DNA of 62,396 bases, taken from Gemmatimonadota bacterium (GTDB lineage: Bacteria > JAAXHH01). Below are positions 18,453 through 26,464 of this stretch, one piece after another; position 1 is the first letter of the stretch; each line of letters opens with the position of its first letter. The stretch lies in assembly GCA_009838645.1 (NCBI GenBank), contig VXRC01000002.1, forward strand, positions 1 through 62,396. The letters are read 5' to 3'. The position numbers and the translations under genes are program-made. The notes under the pieces are model-generated. The model worked only from the letters and a program-made list of their open reading frames with translations. It did not search any database and had not been told where the DNA came from.

Positions 18453-18471
18453 GTGTATACAAATTGGATAC
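18453..18471 (+). promoter_or_regulatory. Putative operator, site 3 of the shared 19-bp motif
   Basis: GTGTATACAAATTGGATAC, followed by A. It is the most symmetric of the three sites: TGTATACAA-A-TTGGATACA pairs at 8 of 9 positions per arm. It lies about 200 bp from both divergent start codons and about 80 bp upstream of the predicted -35 element of the outer-membrane gene, so it may serve either direction. Confidence 0.55.
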
Positions 18472-18551
18472 ATCCGAACCGCCGACTTTATTCTAACATA
18501 ATCCTGCTATTCTATTCCCGCGGACGGCTGCTGCAACCGGTTCAATATTTC

Positions 18552-18580
18552 TTGACACCAAATCAACCCGCCCATACTAT
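18552..18580 (+). promoter_or_regulatory. Putative sigma70-type promoter
   Basis: A perfect TTGACA at 18552-18557 is followed after 17 bp by TACTAT at 18575-18580 (4 of 6 to consensus). It would give an untranslated leader of roughly 105 bases before the ATG at 18693. Confidence 0.45.
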
Positions 18581-18692
18581 CCCTTTTTCAAGACCTGCCA
18601 TCAATTACTGGATCGTCTACCGGCGTATACCGGCGAATCCGGCTCACTTTCGCGAAGCCCGGGAGAACCGATACACTGGAGGGATTGAGCCC

Positions 18693-19844
18693 ATGCGGAC
18701 CAGATGCGCCCTTTTGTGCGTCCTTGCACTTTCCGTCCTGACGTACGTCGTTCCCGCCGCCGGGCAGGACGCTGGGCAGGAAGAAGACCGTTTCTCCTGG
18801 AACGGAATGATCAGGACGCGGCTGCAGGGCGACTACCAGGATGGAAGCCGCGCGGTGAACCGGTTCATGTACGGCTTCTTTCTCAACGGCACGTTCCGCC
18901 TCACCGACCGGATCGACGTGGCCGGCCGGATCAAGACGGGGAACCCCAATGCCATCGTCACCTCGGAATGGATGTCCTACGGCGACTTTCTGGTAAACGA
19001 GCACCCCCATGTTTCATGGGCGTACGTCACGGTGCGTCCGAACCCTTCGCTGGCCCTCATCGCGGGCAAGTTCCCCCTGCCCTTCTTCCGGCCGACGCAG
19101 GTGGTCCTTGACAGCGACCTCTCTCCGGAGGGCTTCGCCCAGCAGATCGTGATCGACAGCGAGGACGGATCATCGTCCTTCGGTATGAACTTCGGCCAGT
19201 TCATGATCAACCAGTTGGCCTCTCCGGTGAAGGACCTCGACCGCACGTACTTTCTGGGTGGACAGTTGGTGGCCCGCTTCAACCAACCGGGAAGTTCGCA
19301 GACGCTGGCCGCCGCTATCTACTCCGTGTCCGCCGCGGATTCTATCTTTGTCGCGCAGAATCTGCGATTTCCGTCGCCAATCGTCGCGCCGAACTCCAAC
19401 CGGGCGAACCGGTACAGGGACGGTTACCTGTCCGAGTTCCGCATGATCAACCTCAGCGGTCAATATACCCGAACCGTGAACGGGCGTCCGCTGACCGTAA
19501 GTGCCGATTACGTGTTCAATACCGGGGCCAACGACATGCGCCAGGGCATCACGGGCATGATTACCTACGGCAGCACGGCGCGGGTCGGCAGCACGCGGGG
19601 CGGGATCCATGCCTTTCTCATGCAGCAGGACGCCACCCTGGCGCCTTTCAGCAATATCGACTACTCCCAGACCAATACGAAGGGTGTCGGACTACTGTTC
19701 GGTCACCATGTCATCGAACGGTTTAGAGTCGACATCGCGCTGTATACCCGCAAGTACGATTCCCCCGAAACGCTCGTCTCCCCCGTGGCCAACAACGCGT
19801 GGCGTACGCGCCTCCGCTTCATGTTAAGTTTCCTGTTGAACTGA
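18693..19844 (+). CDS. Predicted outer-membrane beta-barrel protein
   Basis: Predicted 383 aa with a cleavable signal peptide (CALLCVLALSVLTYVVPAAGQDAG). The mature part alternates short polar turns with amphipathic strands rich in aromatic residues (FMYGFFLNGTF, HPHVSWAYVTVRP, LALIAGKFPLPFFRP) and ends LRFMLSFLLN, with aromatic and hydrophobic residues as is common for barrels. The layout fits a phosphate- or carbohydrate-type porin, but I cannot assign a family. GGAGG lies about 10 bp before ATG 18693. The TupA-like gene follows 11 bp later, so the barrel may supply its ligand; that is inference. Confidence 0.72.
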   Translation: MRTRCALLCVLALSVLTYVVPAAGQDAGQEEDRFSWNGMIRTRLQGDYQDGSRAVNRFMYGFFLNGTFRLTDRIDVAGRIKTGNPNAIVTSEWMSYGDFLVNEHPHVSWAYVTVRPNPSLALIAGKFPLPFFRPTQVVLDSDLSPEGFAQQIVIDSEDGSSSFGMNFGQFMINQLASPVKDLDRTYFLGGQLVARFNQPGSSQTLAAAIYSVSAADSIFVAQNLRFPSPIVAPNSNRANRYRDGYLSEFRMINLSGQYTRTVNGRPLTVSADYVFNTGANDMRQGITGMITYGSTARVGSTRGGIHAFLMQQDATLAPFSNIDYSQTNTKGVGLLFGHHVIERFRVDIALYTRKYDSPETLVSPVANNAWRTRLRFMLSFLLN

Positions 19845-19855
19845 CGGCCCACAGC

Positions 19856-20677
19856 ATGCGTCTCGGTTCTATTTCGCTCCAGCTGCTTTTCGTCGCGGTC
19901 TTTGCGGTCTTCGTGGCCGCCGCGGAAGCGCAGCCGCGCCTCAAGCTCGCAACAACGACCAGCACCGACGACTCCGGCCTGCTGGACATCCTCCTTCCGC
20001 CCTTCGAGGAAAAGGGGGCGGGCGGGATCCGGGTGGACGTCATCGCCGTGGGTACGGGCAAGGCCCTGAAGCTGGCCGAGAACGGGGACGTGGACGCGGT
20101 CCTCGTACACGCGCCGAAGCTTGAGGAGGCCTTCGTGGCCGCCGGCTTCGGGGTGGACCGCCGGGACGTCATGTACAATGATTTCGTCGTCGTAGGTCCG
20201 TCTGCCGACCGGGCACAGATCGCCGGAACGAAACGGGTCGCCGACGCCTTCGCCACCATCGCGCGAAGGGAAGCGTTGTTCTTCTCGCGGGGCGACCTGT
20301 CCGGCACCCACCTGAAGGAACGGGCGATCTGGGACCTTTCCGGGATCGAGCCCTCGGGGGACTGGTACGTGGAAGTGGGCCAGGGCATGGCGGCCACGCT
20401 TCGGATGGCGGACGAGAAGCGGGGTTACGTGCTGATCGACCGGGGCACCTACCTGGCCCTGAGGGAAACAGTGAACCTGCGGGTCCTGGTAGAATACGAT
20501 CCCCCGCTGCACAACCCCTACAGCATCATCGCCGTCAACCCCGAGCGCTGGCCGCACGTCAAGTACGGGCGGGCGCGGGCGCTCATCGACTACGTGACCT
20601 CGCCGGAAGCCCAGGCCATCATCGGCGGATACCGGAAATACGGCCAGCAGCTGTTCACGCCGTCCGCGACGGACTAA
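19856..20677 (+). CDS. TupA-like tungstate (or molybdate) binding protein
   Basis: Predicted 273-aa periplasmic binding protein with signal peptide (ISLQLLFVAVFAVFVAAAEAQ). The oxyanion-binding signatures of the TupA family are visible: LATTTSTDDSGLLD at the mature N-terminus, AVGTGKALKLAENGDVD, and FFSRGDLSGTHLKE. In TupABC systems this protein delivers tungstate to an ABC importer. Neither a permease nor an ATPase gene is present near it, so it must work with components encoded elsewhere or have another role. I chose ATG 19856 because it begins the signal peptide; 19 further in-frame codons upstream overlap the preceding gene. Confidence 0.86.
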   Translation: MRLGSISLQLLFVAVFAVFVAAAEAQPRLKLATTTSTDDSGLLDILLPPFEEKGAGGIRVDVIAVGTGKALKLAENGDVDAVLVHAPKLEEAFVAAGFGVDRRDVMYNDFVVVGPSADRAQIAGTKRVADAFATIARREALFFSRGDLSGTHLKERAIWDLSGIEPSGDWYVEVGQGMAATLRMADEKRGYVLIDRGTYLALRETVNLRVLVEYDPPLHNPYSIIAVNPERWPHVKYGRARALIDYVTSPEAQAIIGGYRKYGQQLFTPSATD

Positions 20678-20704
20678 AGCGCACGAAGCAGAGGAGGTAT
20701 TAAA

Positions 20705-21727
20705 TTGATACGCATCGGCATCCTGGGCATCGGTTTCATGGGGACGACTCACTTCATGGCGATCAAGCACCTGGCCAACGCGCAGGTGGGGGCCATATGC
20801 ACCCGGGACGAACGGAAGCTGAGCGGTGACTGGCGGCATATCCAGGGCAACTTCGGGGGCGGAGGCGGCGTGCAGGACCTTACAGGCATCCGTACCTGTA
20901 CCGATATCGACGAGGTGCTGGGCGACCCGGACATCGACCTGGTCGACGTGTGCCTGCCCACGGCCCTGCACCACGACGTCGTCCTGCGCGCGCTGGACGC
21001 CGGCAAGGACGTCATCGTCGAGAAACCCATCGCCCTCGGGCTGGACGAGGCGGACCGCATGATCGACCGGGCGGGGGAAGCCGGCAGGACCCTGATGGTC
21101 GCCCACGTGCTGAAGTTCTTCCCCGAGTTCGCCTTCCTCAAGGCCGCCATCGACGACCGCCGCTACGGCCGCCTGCTGGGCCTGCACCTCAAGCGGGTCA
21201 TCTCCAAACCCCTCTGGGGAGAGGGCAACTGGTTCGGAGACTACGAGCGCACGGGCGCGGCAGGCATCGACCTGCACATCCACGACACCGACTACCTGCG
21301 GTACCTCTTCGGCATGCCGGACAGCGTGCACGCCGACGGCAGGACGAGTCCGAACGGCTACGTGCTCTACCTGAATACGCAGTACGGATACGACGACCGG
21401 GACATCACCGTCTCGTCCCAGTGCGGGGCCATCAGCTCGGCCGCCTTCGAACACGGATACGACGCCTATTTCGAGGAAGGCACGCTCTGGTACAACGTGC
21501 TCTCCGAACGGCCGGTCACGCTCTACACGCCCGACGGCGGCCGAACCGAACCGGTAATCGACTTTCCCGAAGCCTTCGAGGCCCAGTTGGGATATGCCGT
21601 CGACGCCCTGGAAAACGGCACGGAGCCCGACCTGGTCTCGGCCGGCGCGGCCCGCGACGCTCTGCGGATCTGCCACGGAGAGGCCGAATCGGTGAAGACG
21701 GGGAAGACCGTGCGGTTCCCGGACTGA
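20705..21727 (+). CDS. Gfo/Idh/MocA-family NAD(P)-dependent oxidoreductase
   Basis: Predicted 340-aa sugar dehydrogenase-like protein. The N-terminal Rossmann motif GILGIGFMGTTH and the family hallmark VIVEKPIAL are present, with a dimeric C-terminal domain holding GIDLHIHDTDYLRYLFG. It probably oxidises a sugar, inositol or sugar-acid hydroxyl. It begins with TTG at 20705; the start is well supported by AGGAGGT about 7 bp upstream and by phase with the Rossmann motif. It lies 19 bp before the ceramidase-like gene. Confidence 0.87.
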   Translation: MIRIGILGIGFMGTTHFMAIKHLANAQVGAICTRDERKLSGDWRHIQGNFGGGGGVQDLTGIRTCTDIDEVLGDPDIDLVDVCLPTALHHDVVLRALDAGKDVIVEKPIALGLDEADRMIDRAGEAGRTLMVAHVLKFFPEFAFLKAAIDDRRYGRLLGLHLKRVISKPLWGEGNWFGDYERTGAAGIDLHIHDTDYLRYLFGMPDSVHADGRTSPNGYVLYLNTQYGYDDRDITVSSQCGAISSAAFEHGYDAYFEEGTLWYNVLSERPVTLYTPDGGRTEPVIDFPEAFEAQLGYAVDALENGTEPDLVSAGAARDALRICHGEAESVKTGKTVRFPD

Positions 21728-21745
21728 ACCGACCGAATTTCTACT

Positions 21746-23062
21746 ATGCCCCAGCTGCATTTCGGCACCGGCCGAACTCTCATCACGCCGCCAGTGGGGA
21801 TTGAGCTCTGCGGATACGGTCCCTACCTCGAGCGGCGGTCCACCGCGGTACACCAGGACCTTCATTGCACGGCCCTGGCCTTTTCGGACGGGGACCGGAC
21901 TTTCGTTTGGGTATCGAACGACCTCGTGTGGACGGACCGCTCCCTGGTCGACGAGACCCACCGCATCGTCCGCGACCGGTACGGCCTCGACCCGGTCCGC
22001 GTAGTCATCACCAACACCCATACCCATTCCGGCCCGGCCACCATGAAGACCGTGGCCTGGGGAAAATGGGACGAAGATTACACGGCGGGGTTGCCGGCTT
22101 TGTTCGCCGGCGCCATTGGGCAGGCCGTGTCGAACCTGGAACCCGGGCGTATCGGGTTCGGGAGAACGCCCGTGCCGGACCTCTCGGTCAACCGGGTCGA
22201 CGAGGGCGGGGAAGCCGACGGGGAAGCGCTGCTGATACGCATCGACGATTCCCGTGGCCGGATGCGCGCCGCCGCGATCAATTTCGGCGCCCACCCCGTT
22301 ACACTCGGCGCCGACTCCTTAATCTGCGGCGACTATCCGGCCGATGCCATCGGGAAAATGGAGCAGGATCGGAAAGGCCTGCGTGTGCTGTTTTTTCAGG
22401 GGAGTTGTGGCGACCTCAACTGCCGGGGATTCGGCGATGGCATGGATAGGATGAAGTCGAACGGTTCCCTCCTCCGCGATCATGTCCTGCCCGCCCTGGA
22501 CGAAATCGGGACGGACCCGGAGGTCGACCTGGACGGCGACACCTTCGAGGTCGCGCTACCCATGGAAGTCCCGGACCGGGCGGACCGGGCGGCGCTCGAG
22601 TCGGAACTAGCCGATAGTCGCGACCATCTCGAGGCTGCGGGCATTGATGCGGATCCCGCGGACCTGCGCAAACTGCGTTTCGAGGCGGACTGGCGTGCAC
22701 AGCGCCTCGGCCTGCTCGACGGCCCCCATCCGCAGCGGCTGGAATTCCGCGTTTCGTGGATGCGCGTCAACGATGCCGTGTTGATCGCCCATCCGCTGGA
22801 ATTGTTCCTGACCTACGGTAAGCAGGTCCAGTCAGCCTCCCCTTACCCAAACACCATGATCATAGGGTACGCCAACGAGACCGTCGGCTACCTGGCGCGG
22901 CCGCAGGACTTCGACCAGGAAGGATTCGGCTGGTACGCCGCGGTGTTCGCGCCACGGATCTGCCGTCATCTGCCCTTCGAACCCGATGCGGGCACCGTGT
23001 TTCGTGATCACCTCATCGCCCTGCTTCACCGGATCAGGCAACGGGAAACATCTACCGACTGA
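21746..23062 (+). CDS. Neutral/alkaline ceramidase-like hydrolase
   Basis: Predicted 438 aa, matching the N-terminal catalytic domain of neutral non-lysosomal ceramidases. Features are GTGRTLITPPVG at the start, the metal-binding NTHTHSGPATMK, INFGAHPVTLG, CGDYPADAIG and FFQGSCGDLN. It lacks a signal peptide and the C-terminal Ig-like domain of secreted ceramidases, so it is likely a cytoplasmic amidohydrolase of the same fold acting on another amide. This catalytic-domain-only form is frequent in environmental genomes next to Gfo/Idh/MocA genes. Confidence 0.83.
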   Translation: MPQLHFGTGRTLITPPVGIELCGYGPYLERRSTAVHQDLHCTALAFSDGDRTFVWVSNDLVWTDRSLVDETHRIVRDRYGLDPVRVVITNTHTHSGPATMKTVAWGKWDEDYTAGLPALFAGAIGQAVSNLEPGRIGFGRTPVPDLSVNRVDEGGEADGEALLIRIDDSRGRMRAAAINFGAHPVTLGADSLICGDYPADAIGKMEQDRKGLRVLFFQGSCGDLNCRGFGDGMDRMKSNGSLLRDHVLPALDEIGTDPEVDLDGDTFEVALPMEVPDRADRAALESELADSRDHLEAAGIDADPADLRKLRFEADWRAQRLGLLDGPHPQRLEFRVSWMRVNDAVLIAHPLELFLTYGKQVQSASPYPNTMIIGYANETVGYLARPQDFDQEGFGWYAAVFAPRICRHLPFEPDAGTVFRDHLIALLHRIRQRETSTD

Positions 23063-23090
23063 ATGTTCGACAAAACTGCCATTGTTTCGG

Positions 23091-23453
23091 TTATTGCGAC
23101 TCCTTTGAACTGTTCGTTGCGGAGATGCTCATGTGACCTTCTACCCGGCCCAGCCGGCCGTTCATGTCGTGCATCTCCCCATGTAGCGACTTGATCTCAC
23201 CGAAGACCGCCATCCGATCGGTACGCATCTCCTCGCGTAAGGTGCTGAATCCAGCGTGCATCTCCTCACGAAGCGATTTGATCTCACCGAAAATGACTAC
23301 CCGGTCCGCACGCATCTCTACGTGTAAGGTATTGACTTTTTTATCCATCTCTACGCGCAGAGACTTCGTGATCCGTCCCGTTGAGGTCACTATTCCGAGC
23401 AACAGGACCCCCGCCGCGCAAATCACCTGGGTAATCACCATGAATTCCGTCAT
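23091..23453 (-). CDS. Small membrane-anchored coiled-coil protein
   Basis: Predicted 120 aa. A hydrophobic N-terminal helix (VITQVICAAGVLLLGIV) is followed by a long heptad-like helical region with internal near-repeats (FGEIKSLREEMHAGFSTLREEM, FGEIKSLHGEM). It ends MHDMNGRLGRVEGHMS, the same motif found in the small proteins at 32797-33036 and 33135-33386. No known function is recognisable; the shape is that of a trimming, scaffold or sensor subunit at the membrane. A G-rich ribosome site precedes ATG 23453. Confidence 0.65.
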   Translation of the reverse strand: MTEFMVITQVICAAGVLLLGIVTSTGRITKSLRVEMDKKVNTLHVEMRADRVVIFGEIKSLREEMHAGFSTLREEMRTDRMAVFGEIKSLHGEMHDMNGRLGRVEGHMSISATNSSKESQ

Positions 23454-23711
23454 TTGATTCTACAGCCCCCTTTCCTGGACGCGACCCTGCGTTGACAACG
23501 CTCGATAGTACACTATCTTAAAATCAGCCGGCTGCCGTACCGTCCTGAACGTACCTGACCCGGGCATGAAGTCTACGGCCATGGTTCGATCGGGACCCGG
23601 AACCGGCAACAGCGACCGGCAACCGTGTTTAAAGGGTTAGTCATTGGCATTTACCGTAACCTCGTAATAAAAAAGCTCCTGTAACACATCCGACCTCTGA
23701 AAGGGCCGATC

Positions 23712-25496
23712 ATGTCCATAACCGGTTTCACCAGGACGGGTTTGATCCTGTCGTTTATATTGCTCATTACGCCTGCTTCAGCGGTATACGCCAACGGCGA
23801 AACGGTTCTCCGGGAAGCAGCCGGACCGACCGCGCCGACCGACCCGCCCGCACAGTCTTCGGCGTCCGCACCGACCAACCCACCCGCGCAGTCATCGGCT
23901 TCCGCGCCGACCGATCCGCCCCGGCTCGCGGTGCTGATCATCATCGACCAGTTCCGCCACGACTACCTGCAGCGGTTCGACGACCTCTTCGTGGAGGACG
24001 GATTCCGCCGGTTCATGGACCGCGGCGCATGGATGCAGGACGCCCGTTTCACGCATGTGCACGCCTCCACTTCACCGGGCCACAGCGTGGTCACCTCCGG
24101 CACCTACGCCTACAAGACGGGGATGGTCAACAACGCGTGGTACAGCCGGTCCACGGGGGTGTTTCGGCCGTCGCTGGTAGATCCGGAAAGCCACATCCTC
24201 GGATTGTGGCCCACCGCGACCGGACGCGCCTCCACACGGGAACTGGTCGGCTCTTCCCTGGCGGATGAACTGCGCATGGCCACGCGCTACCGGGGCAAGG
24301 CCATCACGATATCACTCAAGGACTACAGCGCCATGATCTCCGCCGGGAAGCTGGGCGCGCCATACTGGTTTGAAGCGGGCCTGGGCCGGATCACATCGAG
24401 CAGCTTCTTCATGGACGACCTGCCCGACTGGGTCAAGCGCTTCAACGACCGGAACATCCCTAACCAGTCCTTTGGTCGCACATGGGACCGCCTGCTGCCG
24501 GAGGAACTGTACCTGGAACGGGCGGGGAAAGACGTCCGGGAGGGCGAGGAGGACAACCGGAACAGCGGGATCGTCTTTCCTCATGTGACGAAAGGCGGCC
24601 TGGAGGAACCGGGACCCCGTTACTGGAACGCCTTCAAGCACACACCCTGGTCCACGGACTACCAGCTGGAATTCGCCCGGCAGGCGATCATCGAGGAAGA
24701 ACTGGGGCAGGATGATACCCCGGACGTCCTGGTCATCAGTCTCTCCGCCAATGACTACATCGGCCACGATTTCGGCCCATTCAGCCAGGAATCCATGGAC
24801 GCCACCCTGCGCACGGACCGGCAACTGGCGGACTTCTTCGCCTTCCTCGACGAGCGGGTCGGGCGTGACCGCACCCTCCTGGTCCTGACGGCCGACCACG
24901 GCGCACTGGAACTGCCGGAGCAGTTGGCGCTCAGGGGTCTGGAGGCCGGACGGGCCGGTCCCGAACCGCTGACGGCCCTGGTGGAGGAGGCCCTGGACGG
25001 GCTGCACGGGGAAGACGACTGGGTCCTGCACGTGGCGGAATCGGGCGTGTACCTGAACTGGGAGGCCATCGACAGCCGCGGCCTGAGCCGGGCCGACGTG
25101 GAAGAGACGGCGGCCGCGGCCGTCGTGACCCATCCGGCCGTATGGAAGGCCTATACGCGCCACCGAATCGAGCGGCGGCTGCTGCCGGAATCAGACCTCA
25201 CGAAGACGGTCTATCACAGCTTCCATTCCGAGAACAGCGGCGACATCATGCTCATCTCCACGCCCTTCTACCTGCTGCTGGGCGAATACGGGTCGGCCAC
25301 GGTGGGCACCTCCCACGGATGGCCCCACGACTACGATACGCACATACCGATCATGTTCCACGGCCCGTGGATCGCACCCGGCCACTACCGGAACCGCGTC
25401 GACGCGGCGGACATCACGCCGACGATCTGCAACCTGCTGCGGATCACCCTGCCGTCGAACCGCGACGGGCGCATACTGGGCGAGATCCTCAGGTAG
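23712..25496 (+). CDS. Alkaline phosphatase / phosphodiesterase superfamily protein (PafA-like)
   Basis: Predicted 594 aa with signal peptide (LILSFILLITPASAVYA). A short repetitive linker (APTDPPAQSSAS-type units, about 2.5 copies) joins it to the enzyme. Metal and nucleophile blocks are LIIIDQFRHDYL (first metal Asp), HASTSPGHSVVTSGTY (nucleophile Thr or Ser), LSANDYIGHDFGP (Asp/His), LTADHGALELP (Asp-His) and TSHGWPHDYDTHIPIMFHG. It should hydrolyse phosphate mono- or diesters in the periplasm. A PPK2 gene lies just beyond, convergent, so phosphorus handling may be a local theme. AAAGGG lies upstream of ATG 23712. Confidence 0.85.
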   Translation: MSITGFTRTGLILSFILLITPASAVYANGETVLREAAGPTAPTDPPAQSSASAPTNPPAQSSASAPTDPPRLAVLIIIDQFRHDYLQRFDDLFVEDGFRRFMDRGAWMQDARFTHVHASTSPGHSVVTSGTYAYKTGMVNNAWYSRSTGVFRPSLVDPESHILGLWPTATGRASTRELVGSSLADELRMATRYRGKAITISLKDYSAMISAGKLGAPYWFEAGLGRITSSSFFMDDLPDWVKRFNDRNIPNQSFGRTWDRLLPEELYLERAGKDVREGEEDNRNSGIVFPHVTKGGLEEPGPRYWNAFKHTPWSTDYQLEFARQAIIEEELGQDDTPDVLVISLSANDYIGHDFGPFSQESMDATLRTDRQLADFFAFLDERVGRDRTLLVLTADHGALELPEQLALRGLEAGRAGPEPLTALVEEALDGLHGEDDWVLHVAESGVYLNWEAIDSRGLSRADVEETAAAAVVTHPAVWKAYTRHRIERRLLPESDLTKTVYHSFHSENSGDIMLISTPFYLLLGEYGSATVGTSHGWPHDYDTHIPIMFHGPWIAPGHYRNRVDAADITPTICNLLRITLPSNRDGRILGEILR

Positions 25497-25520
25497 GCGT
25501 GCCGGCGGCGCGCCGGAACT

Positions 25521-26351
25521 TCAGTACACTTCGGGGATGAACCGCTGGTCGTCCATGGGGGGGCGGACGTAACCGGAGTCGGTATCGCGGTCCGGCAGAT
25601 CGATTTTCGACGTAGGAGGATCCTTGTCGTAGGGGAAGAGGCTGAGCAGGTGGGTGATACAGTTCAGGCGCGCGCGGCGCTTGCTGTCCGACGGCACGAC
25701 GTACCATGGCGCCTGCTTGATGTCGGTGTAGTTCATCATCTCGTCCTTGGCGTGCGAATACTCGTCCCACTTCATGTAGGACTGCAGGTCCATATCGCTG
25801 AACTTCCAGCTTTTCAGGGGATCCTTGATCCGGTTCTTGAACCGCCGTGCCTGCTCCTTCGCGCTCACTGAGAACCAGTACTTGATCACGTGGATGTCGG
25901 AGCGGACGAGCATGCGTTCGAACTCGGGGCAGGACCGGAGGAACTCGCGGTACTCCTCCTCCGTGCAGAACCCCATCACCCGGTCGACGCCCGCGCGGTT
26001 GTACCAGCTCCGGTCGAAGAGGACGATCTCGCCGGCCGAAGGCAGTTGGGCGACGTACCGCTGGAAATACCACTGCGACTGTTCCCGGTCCGTCGGCTTG
26101 GCCAGGGCGGCCACGCGGCAGACGCGGGGATTGAGCCGCGCGATGATGCGGGAGATGGTGCCGCCCTTGCCGGCCGCGTCGCGGCCCTCGAAGATGACCA
26201 CCACCTTCAGGCCATGGTCGACCACCCATTCCTGGAGCTTGGACAACTCGACCTGCAACCGGGCCAGTTCCTTCTCGTAGTGTTTCTGCTTAAGTTTCTT
26301 CTTCGTTTTCTTTTCCCGGGTCTCAGGATGATTCCCGTCGAGTTTATTCAC
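25521..26351 (-). CDS. ppk2: Polyphosphate kinase 2
   Basis: Predicted 276 aa, a one-domain PPK2 that transfers phosphate between polyphosphate and nucleotides. It contains the Walker A-like VIFEGRDAAGKGGTISR, the Walker B-like LFDRSWYNRAGVDRVMGF, a lid region KEQARRFKNRIKDPLKSWKFSDMD (quoted only to F by family resemblance) and WYVVPSDSKRRARLN. I chose GTG 26351 because GAGGAGG lies 7 bp upstream; an in-frame ATG 84 bp further up has no such site. Sequence alone does not decide whether it acts on NDPs or NMPs. Confidence 0.9.
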   Translation of the reverse strand: MNKLDGNHPETREKKTKKKLKQKHYEKELARLQVELSKLQEWVVDHGLKVVVIFEGRDAAGKGGTISRIIARLNPRVCRVAALAKPTDREQSQWYFQRYVAQLPSAGEIVLFDRSWYNRAGVDRVMGFCTEEEYREFLRSCPEFERMLVRSDIHVIKYWFSVSAKEQARRFKNRIKDPLKSWKFSDMDLQSYMKWDEYSHAKDEMMNYTDIKQAPWYVVPSDSKRRARLNCITHLLSLFPYDKDPPTSKIDLPDRDTDSGYVRPPMDDQRFIPEVY

Positions 26352-26464
26352 GCGCGTTCCTCCTCGTATCGCGAAGGGCCGACTGGTCGACGACCGGTTA
26401 CCCGGCCCGTGACCGGCCGCTTTGTCACGGTCCATGCCAAGCCGCCCGGTCCGTCCGGGTCTCC

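Larger units (their letters stand above)
18257..18692. other. 436-bp divergent intergenic region
   Basis: This gap separates the minus-strand aminotransferase run from the plus-strand outer-membrane protein gene, so it should hold promoters for both. I see the 19-bp operator motif at 18453-18471 and a sigma70-like promoter at 18552-18580. An open frame starting at 18405 runs in phase into the outer-membrane gene but lacks a ribosome site and signal sequence, so I regard it as leader. Confidence 0.6.

Noticed and set aside
19703-22294. 863-codon minus-strand open frame
   Set aside because: It lies opposite TupA, Gfo/Idh/MocA and ceramidase-like genes, all with strong motifs; no motif on the minus strand.
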